64,000 bases of DNA from an uncultured Clostridia bacterium (GCA_944349905.1 CALVNR010000005.1:17672-81671); one strand, 5' to 3'. Shown: positions 1-9,387, counted from the stretch's first letter. The notes: generated from the sequence alone by a model not told the origin. Program-made: numbers and translations.

Positions 1-354
1 AAAGTCTCTTACACGAGGAAGAGCTACAGCTGTAAGCTTATCAAAGAATTCATACATTCTTTCTCCTCTAAGAGTAACTTTCGCACCAATTTTTTGTCCT
101 TCTCTTAAAGCGAAGTTTGAAATTGATTTTTTTGCAGTTGTAACAACTGGCTTTTGACCAGAAATTACAGCAAGTTCTTCAACTGCGATGTTAAAGCTTT
201 TTGAGTTACCTTTAACTTCACCAAGTCCCATGTTAAGAACGATTTTAACAAGTTTTGGAACTTCGTTGATGTTCTTGTAACCAAATTCTTTAACAAGAGC
301 TGGAACAACTTCTTGCTTGTATTTAGTCAAAATTCTGTTTTCTTGTTTTTCCAT
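1..354 (-). CDS. rplE: 50S ribosomal protein L5, 3'-truncated by window edge
   Basis: This gene encodes ribosomal protein L5, which binds 5S rRNA and contacts the P-site tRNA in the central protuberance of the large subunit. The visible 118 residues start [16 protein letters not shown] and contain the L5 signatures [10 protein letters not shown] and a [11 protein letters not shown] stretch. The rest of the roughly 180-aa protein lies beyond base 1. The ATG at 354 follows an AGGAG Shine-Dalgarno site. It sits 9 nt after rplX in the usual L14-L24-L5 order of the spc cluster. Identification rests on family sequence and synteny and is very secure. Confidence 0.97.
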   Translation of the reverse strand, partial: MEKQENRILTKYKQEVVPALVKEFGYKNINEVPKLVKIVLNMGLGEVKGNSKSFNIAVEELAVISGQKPVVTTAKKSISNFALREGQKIGAKVTLRGERMYEFFDKLTAVALPRVRDF

Positions 355-363
355 ACTTAACTC

Positions 364-831
364 CTACTTAGTTTTCTTTGCAGTTTCCGACTTTTTTGTT
401 GTTTTTGTTGTAGAAGATTTTGTTGCTGTTTTCTTTTCAGCAGTTTTAACTTGACTTGCAACTTCTTCTTTCTTTACAACTTTTTTAGCTTCTTTTTTTG
501 CTTGCTTAACAAATTCTTTATCAAGAGAAGCGCCACATTTTTTGCAAACGCGCACTTTTTTGCCATCAATTTCTTTATGAGCAACTCTTGTAGCTTTATT
601 GCAAACTGGGCAAACTACCAAAACATTTGAAGCATCAATAGGAGCAGTTTTCTTTACAATTCCGCCTTTGTCTTGTTGAGACTTTGGTTTTTGATGTTTT
701 GTTACAATGTTTACATTGTCAACTAAAACTTTGTTTTTATCAGAGTAAACTGCATCAACTTTACCAGTTTTACCTTTGTCTTTTCCAGTGATAACTAAAA
801 CTGTATCACCCTTCTTAATTGTCATCTTCAT
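364..831 (-). CDS. rplX: 50S ribosomal protein L24 with zinc-type cysteines and a long basic tail
   Basis: L24 is an assembly-initiating protein of the large subunit that binds the 5' part of 23S rRNA. Residues 1-60 are a KOW domain (KKGDTVLVITGKDKGKTG). Cys74, Cys77, Cys96 and Cys99 form two CxxC pairs (CPVC and CKKC), the arrangement seen in zinc-binding L24 variants. The usual bacterial protein ends at about 105 residues. Here a tail of about 48 residues, rich in Lys, Thr, Ala and Glu, follows, giving 155 aa. The ATG at 831 has an AAGGAG site at good spacing. The gene is co-transcribed with rplN and rplE. The tail looks histone-H1-like in composition and has no recognisable domain. Confidence 0.96.
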   Translation of the reverse strand: MKMTIKKGDTVLVITGKDKGKTGKVDAVYSDKNKVLVDNVNIVTKHQKPKSQQDKGGIVKKTAPIDASNVLVVCPVCNKATRVAHKEIDGKKVRVCKKCGASLDKEFVKQAKKEAKKVVKKEEVASQVKTAEKKTATKSSTTKTTKKSETAKKTK

Positions 832-843
832 AGTTTGCTCCTT

Positions 844-1212
844 TTAAATTACGTCTGGGGCAAGAGAGATAATTTTCATATATCCTCTGTCACGCAATTC
901 TCTGGCGATTGGCCCAAACACACGAGTACCTTTTGGTTGTTTTTGGTTGTCAATAATAACAGCGGCATTTTCATCAAATCTGATGTGAGAACCGTCTGCT
1001 CTGCGAAGTCCTTTTGAAGTACGAACGATAACAGCCTTAACAACATCACCTTTTTTAACAGTTCCACCTGGAATAGCTTTTTTAACAGAAGCAACAATAA
1101 CATCACCAATGTTTCCACTTCTTCTAAAAGAGCCACCAAGTACTCTGATACACATGATTTCTTTTGCACCAGTGTTATCAGCAACTTTGAGTCTTGTTTG
1201 TGGTTGAATCAT
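844..1212 (-). CDS. rplN: 50S ribosomal protein L14
   Basis: L14 sits at the intersubunit face of the 50S particle, binds 23S rRNA and takes part in bridges to 16S rRNA. The 122-aa product begins [18 protein letters not shown] and carries the family pattern [15 protein letters not shown] and [22 protein letters not shown]. The length matches the family. The start follows AAGGAGG. It lies between rpsQ and rplX with 9-12 nt gaps, as in most bacteria. Confidence 0.98.
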   Translation of the reverse strand: MIQPQTRLKVADNTGAKEIMCIRVLGGSFRRSGNIGDVIVASVKKAIPGGTVKKGDVVKAVIVRTSKGLRRADGSHIRFDENAAVIIDNQKQPKGTRVFGPIARELRDRGYMKIISLAPDVI

Positions 1213-1221
1213 ATTCCCTCC

Positions 1222-1485
1222 TTACTTCGCTTTTTCAACGATTTCAACAACTCTGAAATACTTATCTTTGCTAAGTGGACGAGTTTCCATAATTTTTACA
1301 ATATCGCCAACTCTGCATTCGTTAAGTTCATCGTGAGCTTTGAATGTTTTTGATTTTTGAACGACTTTTTTATAAATAGGGCTTTTAACTCTTGAAACAA
1401 TTTTTACAACAACAGTTTTGTCCATTTTGCCTGCGCTAACAACTTCGCCCTGTCTTGTTATTCTACGATTTCTATTTTGTTCCAT
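1222..1485 (-). CDS. rpsQ: 30S ribosomal protein S17
   Basis: S17 is a primary 16S rRNA-binding OB-fold protein of the small subunit body. The 87-aa product contains [17 protein letters not shown] and [17 protein letters not shown], typical of S17. A longer reading frame extends upstream into rpmC, but the ATG at 1485 is chosen because GGGAGG lies 5 nt upstream. The gene therefore overlaps the end of rpmC by 14 nt in another frame, which points to translational coupling. Confidence 0.97.
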   Translation of the reverse strand: MEQNRNRRITRQGEVVSAGKMDKTVVVKIVSRVKSPIYKKVVQKSKTFKAHDELNECRVGDIVKIMETRPLSKDKYFRVVEIVEKAK

Positions 1486-1690
1486 GGTTTCCTCCCTGTT
1501 CGGCAATTTCTTTTTCTCTTATAACAGTTTTTACTCTTGCAATATCTTTTTTAATATTATGAATTGCCATTGGGTTTGCAAGAGATCTAGTAGCGTGAGA
1601 GAAACGAAGATTAAATAATTCAGAATTAAGTTCTTTAAGCTTAGCGTTTAACTCAGCAACTGTAAGAGTCTTGATATCATTAATTTTCAT
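1472..1690 (-). CDS. rpmC: 50S ribosomal protein L29
   Basis: L29 is a small helical protein at the polypeptide exit of the 50S subunit, next to L23. The 72-aa product starts [18 protein letters not shown] and has the conserved [17 protein letters not shown] segment and a basic C-terminal helix. It overlaps rplP upstream by 11 nt and rpsQ downstream by 14 nt, so these genes are probably translated in a coupled manner. Confidence 0.97.
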   Translation of the reverse strand: MKINDIKTLTVAELNAKLKELNSELFNLRFSHATRSLANPMAIHNIKKDIARVKTVIREKEIAEQGGNHGTK

Positions 1691-2117
1691 CTTTCACACC
1701 ACCTTTATCTTCTTCTTTCTTCACAAACTTAACTTTGCAAGGAAGTTTGTGTCCAGCAAGTCTAAGTGCTTCTTTTGCGATTTCTTCGCTAACTCCTTCA
1801 ATTTCAAATAAAACTCTTCCTGGTTTAACAACAGCAACCCAGAATTCAGGAGAACCTTTACCAGAACCCATACGAGTTTCAGCAGGTTTTTTAGTAACAG
1901 GTTTGTCAGGGAAAATCTTAATCCAAACTTTACCACCACGTTTAATGTATCTTGTCATAGCAATACGAGCAGCTTCAATTTGGTTAGACTTAATCCAGCA
2001 TGGTTCAGTAGCCATCATTCCATAAGTTCCATAACTTACAGTGTTACCTCTCATAGCTTTTCCTGTCATTCTACCTCTAAAAACTTTTCTTCTTTTTACT
2101 CTCTTAGGCATCAACAT
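1680..2117 (-). CDS. rplP: 50S ribosomal protein L16
   Basis: L16 lies near the peptidyl-transferase centre and supports A-site tRNA binding and late 50S assembly. The 145-aa product begins [17 protein letters not shown], the classic L16 start, and contains [24 protein letters not shown]. Its ATG overlaps the rpsC stop codon (TAATG), with GGAGG just upstream. Length matches the family. No anomaly seen. Confidence 0.98.
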   Translation of the reverse strand: MLMPKRVKRRKVFRGRMTGKAMRGNTVSYGTYGMMATEPCWIKSNQIEAARIAMTRYIKRGGKVWIKIFPDKPVTKKPAETRMGSGKGSPEFWVAVVKPGRVLFEIEGVSEEIAKEALRLAGHKLPCKVKFVKKEEDKGGVKDEN

Positions 2118-2788
2118 TATTCTTGTCCTCCTTTTTTATCAGACGACTTGTTGCCAAGAATTTCACCTTTGTAAATCCAACATTTAACACCGATTTTACC
2201 AATCATTGTGTAAGCAGCTGTTTCACCATAGTCAATGTCTGCTCTAAGAGTATGAAGTGGAACAGAACCTCTAAATTGTTTTTCTGTTTGAGCTTTTTCG
2301 TTTGCTTTTAACAAAACGCCACTAACTTGAACTTTACAGCCCTTAGCTCCTGCTTTCATAACTCTTTCAATAGCTTGTTTTAATGCTCTTTTTGCAGCAA
2401 CTCTTTTTTCAATTTGTTGAGCAATGCTTTCTGCAACAAGTTGAGCATCAAGGTCAGGTTTTTTGATTTCCTTAACATTAACTACCAAAAGTTTTACTGG
2501 TCTGATTAATTTTGAAATTTCTTTTTTAATGTTTTCAATTCCTGCACCTTTAGTTCCAATTATCATACCAGGTTTAGCAGTGAAAACATTAACTACAAGT
2601 TTGCTTTCTGTTCTTTCAATTGTAACTTTTGAAATAGAGCAAGCTTTGTATTTTTTCATAATGAAGTTTTTAACATCTTGGTCTTCTTTCAAATTGATAG
2701 CAAAAGTTTTCTTATCTGCATACCAAGTTGAATTCCAATCTTTGTTAATTCCAACTCTAAGTCCTATTGGACTAACCTTTTGTCCCAT
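2117..2788 (-). CDS. rpsC: 30S ribosomal protein S3
   Basis: S3 lines the mRNA entry channel of the small subunit and helps unwind mRNA. The 223-aa product starts [18 protein letters not shown]. It has the KH-type [18 protein letters not shown] segment and the C-terminal domain [15 protein letters not shown]. The length is usual for the family. It is followed directly by rplP in a stop/start overlap. Confidence 0.98.
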   Translation of the reverse strand: MGQKVSPIGLRVGINKDWNSTWYADKKTFAINLKEDQDVKNFIMKKYKACSISKVTIERTESKLVVNVFTAKPGMIIGTKGAGIENIKKEISKLIRPVKLLVVNVKEIKKPDLDAQLVAESIAQQIEKRVAAKRALKQAIERVMKAGAKGCKVQVSGVLLKANEKAQTEKQFRGSVPLHTLRADIDYGETAAYTMIGKIGVKCWIYKGEILGNKSSDKKGGQE

Positions 2789-2789
2789 T

Positions 2790-3182
2790 TTAGCCTCCTA
2801 CCACTTCATCAAGCACAATTGTGATATGTGAAGATTTTTTGAGAATTCTGTCTGCTCTTCCTCTTGCTCTATAAGCGATTCTTTTAAGAAGTGGACCGCT
2901 TGTAACATAAGCTTCGGCAACAAACAATGTTTCAACATTTTTTCCTTGATTGTTTTCAGCGTTTGCAATTGCACTTTTTAAAACATTCAAGCTTTCCTCA
3001 GCACCTTTGTCAGGCATATTTTCAAGGATAGCAACAGCTTCTTGCGCTTTTTTGCCACGAATAAGGTCAAGGACAATGCGAATCTTTGATGGACTCATTC
3101 TAATGTATTTTGCAACAGCAAAAGGTCTTTTATCTTTGTTTTCTGCACGCTTTTGCGCTTTTTGTCTAATTCTTGTAGCCAT
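2790..3182 (-). CDS. rplV: 50S ribosomal protein L22
   Basis: L22 has a long beta-hairpin that lines the nascent-peptide tunnel, where macrolide resistance changes can occur. Residues after about 24 carry AKYIRMSPSKIRIVLDLIRGK, and the tail has the tunnel-loop pattern GPLLKRIAYRARGRADRI. The N-terminus has about 20 extra basic residues (ATRIRQKAQKRAENKDK) compared with the shortest family members. It overlaps nothing and precedes rpsC by 1 nt. Confidence 0.97.
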   Translation of the reverse strand: MATRIRQKAQKRAENKDKRPFAVAKYIRMSPSKIRIVLDLIRGKKAQEAVAILENMPDKGAEESLNVLKSAIANAENNQGKNVETLFVAEAYVTSGPLLKRIAYRARGRADRILKKSSHITIVLDEVVGG

Positions 3183-3192
3183 TATTCACCTC

Positions 3193-3480
3193 TTATTTGC
3201 CCGCTTTTTTAGCGACTGCCGACTTTTTGATATGTCCCTTATAAGTTCTAGTTGGAGAGAATTCTCCAAGTTTATGTCCTACCATATCAGCAGTACAATA
3301 TACAGGGACATGTTTTTTACCATTGTGTACTGCAAATGTAAATCCTACAAAATCAGGATAAATTGTAGATGATCTTGACCAAGTTTTAATAGGTTTTTTA
3401 ACCCCAGACTCTTGCATTTGAGCCACTTTCTTTACCAAACTTGGATGAACATAAGGTTTTTTATAAGATGATTTGCTCAT
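3193..3480 (-). CDS. rpsS: 30S ribosomal protein S19
   Basis: S19 sits in the head of the 30S subunit and contacts S13 and the A-site finger. The 95-aa product has [24 protein letters not shown] and [12 protein letters not shown], both diagnostic. Start and length are standard. It lies between rplB and rplV. Confidence 0.98.
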   Translation of the reverse strand: MSKSSYKKPYVHPSLVKKVAQMQESGVKKPIKTWSRSSTIYPDFVGFTFAVHNGKKHVPVYCTADMVGHKLGEFSPTRTYKGHIKKSAVAKKAGK

Positions 3481-3491
3481 AACATTCTCTC

Positions 3492-4319
3492 CTAATTTAT
3501 TCTCTTAACCATTAAGCGGTTAGAGCGATTTTTTCTCTTTCTAGTTTTATAACCAAGAGCAGGTTTACCCCAAGGAGTAACAGGTGAAGCCATACCAACA
3601 GGACTCTTACCTTCACCACCACCGTGCTTGTGGTCATTAGGGTTCATCGCAACACCACGAACTGATGGACGAACTCCCATGTGTCTTTTTCTTCCAGCTT
3701 TACCAAGAGAAACAAGTTCGTGGTCAAGATTACCAACTGTTCCGATAGTAGCTCTGCAAGTAAGAAGAACTTTTCTCATTTCACCAGAAGGAAGTCTTAA
3801 TGTAGCATACTTGCCTTCTTTTGCCATAAGTTGAACTTCACTTCCAGCACTTCTAGCAAGTTGTCCACCTTTTTTAGGTTGAAGTTCAATATTATGAACC
3901 ATTGTACCAACTGGAATAGAAGCAAGTGGAAGGTTATTTCCAACTTTAATATCAACATTTTCACCACTCATAACGATGTCGCCATCTTTAAGACCAAGTG
4001 GAGCAATAATGTATCTTTTTTCACCATCAGCATAGCTTAACAATGCAATGTAAGCCGTTCTGTTTGGGTCGTATTCAATTCCAACAACTTTTGCAGGAAT
4101 ATTGTCTTTATTTCTTTTAAAATCAATGATACGATATTTTTGTCTGTTTCCACCACCTTGGTGACGAACAGTAACTTTTCCTTGTGAATTTCTTCCAGCA
4201 TTTTTAACCTTTTTAGCAAGAAGAGATTTTTCAGGAGTTTTCTTTGTAATTTCTTCATAGGAAGAGGTTGTATAGAATCTTCTTCCAGCAGAAGTAGGTC
4301 TATGAATTTTGATTGCCAT
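3492..4319 (-). CDS. rplB: 50S ribosomal protein L2
   Basis: L2 is a primary 23S rRNA-binding protein needed for subunit association and peptidyl transfer. The 275-aa product begins [16 protein letters not shown] and contains [16 protein letters not shown]. The conserved C-terminal [21 protein letters not shown] includes the functionally important histidine. Length is normal. The gene is preceded by a strong GGAGG site. Confidence 0.98.
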   Translation of the reverse strand: MAIKIHRPTSAGRRFYTTSSYEEITKKTPEKSLLAKKVKNAGRNSQGKVTVRHQGGGNRQKYRIIDFKRNKDNIPAKVVGIEYDPNRTAYIALLSYADGEKRYIIAPLGLKDGDIVMSGENVDIKVGNNLPLASIPVGTMVHNIELQPKKGGQLARSAGSEVQLMAKEGKYATLRLPSGEMRKVLLTCRATIGTVGNLDHELVSLGKAGRKRHMGVRPSVRGVAMNPNDHKHGGGEGKSPVGMASPVTPWGKPALGYKTRKRKNRSNRLMVKRIN

Positions 4320-4335
4320 TATAGTCTCCTCCTAA

Positions 4336-4638
4336 TTAGTTCAAACTGTCAAAGAACGCAATTGTTTTAGAATCTTTTGTAAGTGATACAATAGCTTTTT
4401 TGTAATCACTTGTTCTTCCTTCCGTTCTTCCAGATTTTGTATTTTGAAACTTTTTGTGTCCTTTAACATTGATTGTGTTTACTTTTTCAACTTTAACGCC
4501 AAAAAGTTCTTCGACTGCTTTTTTTATTTCAATTTTGCCAGCGTTTTTGTTTACAAGGAAAGTGTAAACTTTATTTTGGATGCCAGCAAAACTTTTCTCA
4601 GAGAGAATAGGTTTGATAATAATTTTTTGTGCTTCCAT
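4336..4638 (-). CDS. rplW: 50S ribosomal protein L23
   Basis: L23 surrounds the polypeptide exit tunnel and docks trigger factor and SRP. The 100-aa product contains [24 protein letters not shown] and the [17 protein letters not shown] stretch, typical of L23. Its ATG overlaps the last base of the rplD stop codon, so the two are likely translationally coupled. Confidence 0.97.
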   Translation of the reverse strand: MEAQKIIIKPILSEKSFAGIQNKVYTFLVNKNAGKIEIKKAVEELFGVKVEKVNTINVKGHKKFQNTKSGRTEGRTSDYKKAIVSLTKDSKTIAFFDSLN

Positions 4639-5264
4639 TATTCTGCGTACGCCTCCTCAATAGATTTTATAGCTGACTGTGTCATAACGATGTTTTTGCT
4701 TGAAACAACATCGTAAGTGTTAAGTCTTGCAATTTCTTCAACATCAAGAGTTGGAATATTTGCACATGATTTAACAATATTGCTATCATTTTTGTCATTA
4801 ACAACAAGAGTATTGCCGTTAAATTTGAATGCATTTACAAATGCTTGTGCATTTTTAGTTTTAGCGCTATCAAAAGCGAAAGTATCAATGATTGTAACTT
4901 CGTTTTGTCTAATTTTTTGACTTAAAGCGCTAAGAAGAGCAAGTCTTTTCTTTTGTTTGTTAACTTTCTTAGAAAAGTCTCTTGGTTTTGGAGCAAATAC
5001 AACTCCACCACCAGTCCATTGTGGACCTTTTGTAGAACCTTGTCTTGCACGACCAGTTCCTTTTTGTCTCCAAGGTTTTTTAGCATGACCTCTTACTTCA
5101 CTTCTTGTAAGAGTAGATTTTGTACCTTGTCTTTGATTTGCATTATAAGCTACAACAACTTCATGAATAAGAGGTTCGTTGTATTCAACTGCGAAAAGGT
5201 CATCTGAAAGATTTACAGAGCCAACTTCCTCAGCCATCATATTATAAACTTTAACTTTTGCCAT
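4638..5264 (-). CDS. rplD: 50S ribosomal protein L4
   Basis: L4 lines the exit tunnel. In several bacteria it also represses the S10 operon by binding the mRNA leader. The 208-aa product contains [34 protein letters not shown], which holds the tunnel loop, and [19 protein letters not shown]. Size matches the family. Whether it autoregulates here is not shown, although a long leader exists upstream of rpsJ. Confidence 0.97.
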   Translation of the reverse strand: MAKVKVYNMMAEEVGSVNLSDDLFAVEYNEPLIHEVVVAYNANQRQGTKSTLTRSEVRGHAKKPWRQKGTGRARQGSTKGPQWTGGGVVFAPKPRDFSKKVNKQKKRLALLSALSQKIRQNEVTIIDTFAFDSAKTKNAQAFVNAFKFNGNTLVVNDKNDSNIVKSCANIPTLDVEEIARLNTYDVVSSKNIVMTQSAIKSIEEAYAE

Positions 5265-5275
5265 GACCTTCTCCT

Positions 5276-5914
5276 TTATTTACTAACCTTTTTTGCTTCT
5301 CTTATTGTAACGATTGAGCCCTTAGGACCAGGAACGCATCCTTTAACTAAAAGAATATTTCTTTCGCTATCAACCTTAACAATTTCAAGATTTTGCATTG
5401 TAACTCTTTCAACACCATAATGACCAGGCATGTGTTTGTTTTTAAACACTCTTGATGGAGTAGAGTTTGCACCCATAGAGCCGACTTCTCTATGAACAGG
5501 TCCAGTTCCGTGTGTCATTTTAAGTCTGTGAGCGTTCCATCTTTGGATAACACCTGTAAACCCACGACCTCTTGTAGTTCCGCTAACATCAACTTTATCT
5601 CCTTCTGCGAAGATGTCTGCTTTAATCTCTTGACCGAGATTATATTCACTACTGTTATCAAATTTAAGTTCTTTAACCAATCTGTAAGTTTCAACACCAG
5701 CTTTTTTGAAAGCTCCAGTTCTTGGTTTGTTTACTCTGTGTGCCTTTTGTTTGTCAAAAGCAACAACAACTGCACTGTAACCGTCTTTTTCATCGTTCTT
5801 AACTTGAACAACAGGGCAAGGACCAGCCTCAACAACTGTAACAGGGATTACAAGCCCATCTGGAGTGAAGACTTGTGTCATACCCAATTTTTTGCCAATA
5901 ATTGCTTTTTTCAT
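5276..5914 (-). CDS. rplC: 50S ribosomal protein L3
   Basis: L3 is an early-assembly 23S rRNA-binding protein whose central loop reaches the peptidyl-transferase centre. The 212-aa product begins MKKAIIGKKLGMTQVFTPDG and includes TTRGRGFTGVIQRW and THGTGPVHREVGSMGANS. All are typical of L3. It follows rpsJ by 18 nt with an SD site. Confidence 0.98.
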   Translation of the reverse strand: MKKAIIGKKLGMTQVFTPDGLVIPVTVVEAGPCPVVQVKNDEKDGYSAVVVAFDKQKAHRVNKPRTGAFKKAGVETYRLVKELKFDNSSEYNLGQEIKADIFAEGDKVDVSGTTRGRGFTGVIQRWNAHRLKMTHGTGPVHREVGSMGANSTPSRVFKNKHMPGHYGVERVTMQNLEIVKVDSERNILLVKGCVPGPKGSIVTIREAKKVSK

Positions 5915-5932
5915 AAAAATGTCTTCCTCCTA

Positions 5933-6241
5933 TTATAATTTGATTTTGATATCAACGCCAGCAGGCAAATCTATCTTCATTAGAGCGTCAACTGCTTTTG
6001 AAGATGGTGAATAGATATCAATAAGTCTTTTGTGAGTTCTTGACTCAAATTGTTCACGACTATCTTTGTCTTTGTGTGGTGAACGGATAACTGTAACCAC
6101 TTCTTTATCAGTAGGAAGTGGAATAGGGCCAGCGACTTTTGCACCAAACTTTTCAGCTGTATCAATTATTCTTTTGCAAGCTTCATCAATCAAAGCATGT
6201 TCAAAGGCCTTTAATTTAATTCTAATTACTTGTGTTGCCAT
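5933..6241 (-). CDS. rpsJ: 30S ribosomal protein S10 (NusE)
   Basis: S10 is part of the 30S head and also acts as NusE in transcription antitermination. The 102-aa product has [15 protein letters not shown] and the motif [26 protein letters not shown]. It is the first gene of the operon. The start is preceded by GGGAGG and by a long leader with its own promoter. Confidence 0.98.
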   Translation of the reverse strand: MATQVIRIKLKAFEHALIDEACKRIIDTAEKFGAKVAGPIPLPTDKEVVTVIRSPHKDKDSREQFESRTHKRLIDIYSPSSKAVDALMKIDLPAGVDIKIKL

Positions 6242-6465
6242 TAAATATATACCTCCCGTAATAGCATAACCAATCTAATCACTCGCGTTAAATGAACATT
6301 GTATATTGTGTTACACTTGCCCGCGTGTATCTCGCTGTGAGAGATTAAAAAATGTGATTTTAATTGGTCGCCCGCAGTCTTAAATTGCCGCGGACTTGTC
6401 CACATGAATTCTCTTTGATTGCCGGTAATCAAAGTAACCTCATGTTTCAACCCATAATTCACAGC
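6242..6465 (-). promoter_or_regulatory. Long structured leader of the S10 operon
   Basis: About 225 nt separate the inferred transcription start (near 6465) from the rpsJ ATG. The leader has unusually high GC for this genome and several inverted repeats. One is CTTTGATT/AATCAAAG around 6420-6441, and another is a GC-rich CCGCGG/CTGCGG pair near 6370-6395. S10-operon leaders are known L4-dependent regulatory sites in some bacteria, so autoregulation is a reasonable inference. The exact fold was not computed. Confidence 0.55.
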
Positions 6466-6471
6466 ATATGC

Positions 6472-6500
6472 ATTGTAACAAATATGGAATATTTTGTCAA
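6472..6500 (-). promoter_or_regulatory. Sigma-A-type promoter of the S10 operon
   Basis: On the minus strand, TTGACA (6495-6500) and TACAAT (6472-6477) are separated by exactly 17 nt. The TTGACA is consensus and the -10 has one mismatch. It lies just downstream of the recO terminator, so the ribosomal operon has its own start. Confidence 0.85.
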
Positions 6501-6536
6501 GCATTTTTTTAAAAAAATATTTAAGATTTTTACAAC

Positions 6537-6576
6537 AAAAAAACCGACGCAACTAATAAAAGCCACGTAGGTTTTA
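6537..6576 (-). terminator. Rho-independent terminator after recO
   Basis: Read on the minus strand, an AAACC-x-ACG / CGT-x-GGTTT stem with one mismatch and a loop of about 16 nt is followed by seven T residues. It is placed between the recO stop and the S10 promoter. Confidence 0.7.
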
Positions 6577-6678
6577 AATCTATCTATAAAAGTTTTTATG
6601 ATTGCATATATAATGAAAATATTTTTTATGTAAATATATGATATTAATAATAATAGTCATATTTTAAAATTTGAATTA

Positions 6679-7392
6679 TTAATTTATCTTTAATATTTTT
6701 AAACCAGCTCTCCACTCTAAGTTTAAAGCAAGTATTTTTAAAATTTCTTTTTCTGTGTTATTTACAAGACAAAGGGTTTTCAACTTATCATAATCACAAT
6801 CTTTTAATAATTGAAGAGATTTATAAGCTTCAAATCCAACTTTAAAAGAATTTTCAGTTTTGCAATTTGGACAGACAAAACTTCCTTTATTTAAATCAAA
6901 ATAAACTATTTTTAAAGTAGCATCACAAGATGAACATTTTTCAAAAACAAAAGAATATCCCATAATTTCCGTTATTTTCAATAAAAATTTATCAAAAACG
7001 TAATATTTTTTAACATTTTCATAACATATCGTTTTTAAAGCTTTCAAAAGTTCTATAAAAATAAAGCTATCACTTTGATCCGTCGCCACACTTTTAATTA
7101 AATCTAAAATCGCACAACCTTCATAAAACTTATCAATATCTTTTGTTAAATCATAAAAATTATCAATTATTTCTACCTGTGTTACAATGTTATTGCCCTT
7201 TGTGTTTTCAATTATAAACTCTCCAAAGCAAAAAGGCTCTTTTGCCATTTTTAGTTTTGCTTTACTATCCCTTACGCTTTTCATTGACACAGCAAGTCTA
7301 CCTTCTTCCAATGTGAATAAGTCAACAAGCTTATCCTTTTCTTTGTAATTAATATTACCTAAAACAATTGCTTTTGTTTTTATTGTAGCCAT
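6679..7392 (-). CDS. recO: DNA repair protein RecO
   Basis: RecO works with RecR and RecF to load RecA on SSB-coated single-stranded DNA during gap repair. The 237-aa product starts MATIKTKAIVLGNINYKEKDK, the N-terminal OB-fold typical of RecO. A zinc-finger-like CSSC (about residue 154) ... CPNC (about residue 175) pair lies in the C-terminal half, and the protein ends in the helical region. Length is normal. It follows a 52-aa gene by 3 nt and is probably co-transcribed with it. A terminator follows, so it does not read into the ribosomal operon. Sequence is divergent but the overall pattern is clear. Confidence 0.88.
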   Translation of the reverse strand: MATIKTKAIVLGNINYKEKDKLVDLFTLEEGRLAVSMKSVRDSKAKLKMAKEPFCFGEFIIENTKGNNIVTQVEIIDNFYDLTKDIDKFYEGCAILDLIKSVATDQSDSFIFIELLKALKTICYENVKKYYVFDKFLLKITEIMGYSFVFEKCSSCDATLKIVYFDLNKGSFVCPNCKTENSFKVGFEAYKSLQLLKDCDYDKLKTLCLVNNTEKEILKILALNLEWRAGLKILKIN

Positions 7393-7395
7393 AAA

Positions 7396-7554
7396 TTAAA
7401 ACTCTCTTTCTGTTTCAAATCTTTTTTCTAGAATATCAGCTTTACAAAGACTGTCAACGGAGTGTCTTAACAATTGCAAATCTCTCCCATCGCTTAATTC
7501 GTAAGCAAGCATGAATAAGTTTGCTTCATTTTTAAGTTTTCTTATTTTATCCAT
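7396..7554 (-). CDS. Small hypothetical protein (52 aa) upstream of recO
   Basis: This short gene starts at an ATG directly after a strong AGGAGG site and ends 3 nt before the recO ATG, so it is very likely translated and coupled to recO. The product begins MDKIRKLKNEANLFMLAYEL and is charged, mostly helical by composition, with one Cys. It has no signal peptide or membrane segment. Bacillus has a small gene (yqzL) at the same position, but I see no clear sequence match. Function unknown. Confidence 0.65.
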   Translation of the reverse strand: MDKIRKLKNEANLFMLAYELSDGRDLQLLRHSVDSLCKADILEKRFETEREF

Positions 7555-7595
7555 ATCCAGTCCTCCTTTACAATTCTAGTATGAGCAATTTAAAT

Positions 7596-7630
7596 AAAAA
7601 AAGCAAACAATTTTTGATGTTTGCTAAAAA
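7596..7630 (-). terminator. Terminator after the glycosyltransferase gene region
   Basis: A perfect 7-bp stem GCAAACA/TGTTTGC with an 8-nt loop is flanked by A runs on one side and T runs on the other strand. On the minus strand it is followed by seven T residues. It lies about 100 nt beyond the stop at 7733 and just before the small gene upstream of recO. Confidence 0.75.
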
Positions 7631-7732
7631 ATATTTATCTGTTTATTTTACTTTTTTTTTCAAAATTTAACAAAAAATGGTTGTTTTTTGCTTATTTTTC
7701 TTAATTTTTTCTATATTTTTTAAAATAAACAA

Positions 7733-8821
7733 TCAATCTTTTGTCTTTAATAATTTTTCAAATACAGTTTTATTTGACAGTAATCTATCGTTTTTTTCAT
7801 ATTTTAATGCTTCATTTATATTACTCAATGCCTTAGCATAATTTCCCAAATTATAATAACAAATAGAAAGATAGTCATAAGGCAACTCACCCCAGCACTT
7901 AGGGTCAGACATATAACTTAAATATCTTGAAGATATTTTCAACATTTGTTCAAAAAAGACAGATGCCATTAAATAATTACTTTTCTCATAATAAAACAGA
8001 CCAAGCTCAAAATATGGTTCTCTTATATAATCAGCTTCTAAAAGTGATTTTAACAAATATTCTTCTTCTTTTTCGTTCTCACCTTTCTGCTTATAACAAA
8101 AAGCAATAAACCGATAACTAGCACTTCTTTCATCTTTCCATGTGGCGTTGGGCATGTTTAAATGCTTATTTAATGTTTCTATCGCTTGATCATACTTACC
8201 ATGAAACATATATTCTCTACCCAAATAATGCATATTTCTATCATTTGTTGGATCTTCTTTTACAGAAATTTCTAAAAGTGGCAAATATGAACCTCTTGAT
8301 TTTGTATTGTCAGCTTTATGATATAGTCTAAGTTGTGGCAAATCTATCGTTTTGTAATAATCATTTGTTAATGGCATTAAAATTTCGTGAACAGGATTTA
8401 CCCACTTAAACATTTTATTTTTATGAATTTTATCTGCCATGAAAACTATTCCCTCACTTCCATCAGGATTAAAATTCCATGTATAACGATATCTAACCCT
8501 TCCAATATCATCTTGCCAATTTTCTTTTAAAATTTTTGCCCAACCTTTTTCAAAAAATTCATCCATGTCAACACATACACAAATTTCTGCATCATCTGGA
8601 ATAAACTCTAAATTATCGTTCCTTGCCACATCAAATCTAAAATTATTATATTTCTTTTGATATACAGAAACTCCCAATTCTTTAAGCCTTTCAACTGTTC
8701 CATCACTGCTTCCAGTATCTAGAACGCACATATAATCAGCTTCTTTTGCACTTTCAACCCAACGGTCTACAAATTTTATTTCATTTTTCGCTATAGTATA
8801 AATACAAATTTTCTTTTCCAT
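7733..8821 (-). CDS. Family 2 glycosyltransferase with C-terminal TPR repeats
   Basis: The N-terminal ~200 residues are a GT-A type family 2 glycosyltransferase. They start with the nucleotide-binding strand CIYTIAKNE, then DTGSSDGT (residues 35-42) and the metal-binding Asp pair in VDMDEFF (Asp85, Asp87). The C-terminal half has TPR-like helical pairs such as HYLGREYMFHGKYDQAIETL and SICYYNLGNYAKALSNINEAL. Such fusions usually glycosylate proteins or cell-surface sugars, but the acceptor is not predictable here. There is no SD site before the ATG. A weak TATTTT box lies six bases upstream. The gene is flanked by terminators. Confidence 0.82.
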   Translation of the reverse strand: MEKKICIYTIAKNEIKFVDRWVESAKEADYMCVLDTGSSDGTVERLKELGVSVYQKKYNNFRFDVARNDNLEFIPDDAEICVCVDMDEFFEKGWAKILKENWQDDIGRVRYRYTWNFNPDGSEGIVFMADKIHKNKMFKWVNPVHEILMPLTNDYYKTIDLPQLRLYHKADNTKSRGSYLPLLEISVKEDPTNDRNMHYLGREYMFHGKYDQAIETLNKHLNMPNATWKDERSASYRFIAFCYKQKGENEKEEEYLLKSLLEADYIREPYFELGLFYYEKSNYLMASVFFEQMLKISSRYLSYMSDPKCWGELPYDYLSICYYNLGNYAKALSNINEALKYEKNDRLLSNKTVFEKLLKTKD

Positions 8822-8868
8822 ATTAACAAAATATGTAAATATATTAAATTTTGTTAGTTATTTTATTA

Positions 8869-9387
8869 TTAATCTTTTCCTAATTTAATTTTTCCTTTAA
8901 AAATCATTTTAACAATAATCGCCCAAACTAGTACTAGTCCCGAATAAGCATATCCACCTCCAACAAAAAGCCAGTATCCTATTCCATTGTTTAATTCTAA
9001 ATTTTGATAATCAGAAGATAAAACAAATGAAGAAATGACTGATTCACAAATCATATGCATGGAAAATATGCAAATAAATATAAAAACTGCGTAAATAATA
9101 AGTTTGTTAACATGTTTTTTTAAATTTTCTTTTTTTACATTTAATACAATCAGAATAAAAAATACAAATGAAATTAATAAAGGAATCACACAAATTGCCC
9201 AACCAGACATTTCAGTAAAAGCAATTTCCCTTTGAAGACCGTCAATAATTGTTGCATTATAATTACAAAAATTAGGCATATACATTCCTATAATAATAGC
9301 AACCAACCCAAAAGGAATTAAAATAAATATAATTCCTGGCATGGTTTTTCCACTAATCAATTTTTTATAATTTATTTTATCATTCAT
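8869..9387 (-). CDS. Four-TM membrane protein of unknown function
   Basis: The product has 172 residues from the ATG at 9387, which follows AAAGGAGA; an upstream in-frame ATG lacks an SD site. Four hydrophobic segments are visible: about residues 17-36, 61-82, 94-118 and 142-165. The rest is short loops and a basic tail. I do not recognise the family. The gene is divergent from an XRE repressor. Its promoter contains a palindromic operator between the -35 and -10 boxes, so it is almost certainly the regulated target of that repressor. The pair looks like a small accessory regulatory module. Confidence 0.7.
   Translation of the reverse strand: MNDKINYKKLISGKTMPGIIFILIPFGLVAIIIGMYMPNFCNYNATIIDGLQREIAFTEMSGWAICVIPLLISFVFFILIVLNVKKENLKKHVNKLIIYAVFIFICIFSMHMICESVISSFVLSSDYQNLELNNGIGYWLFVGGGYAYSGLVLVWAIIVKMIFKGKIKLGKD

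Noticed and set aside
6241-6552. 103-aa frame on the minus strand in the S10 leader
   Set aside because: It starts upstream of the promoter, has no SD site and no plausible product; it is the untranslated leader read by chance.
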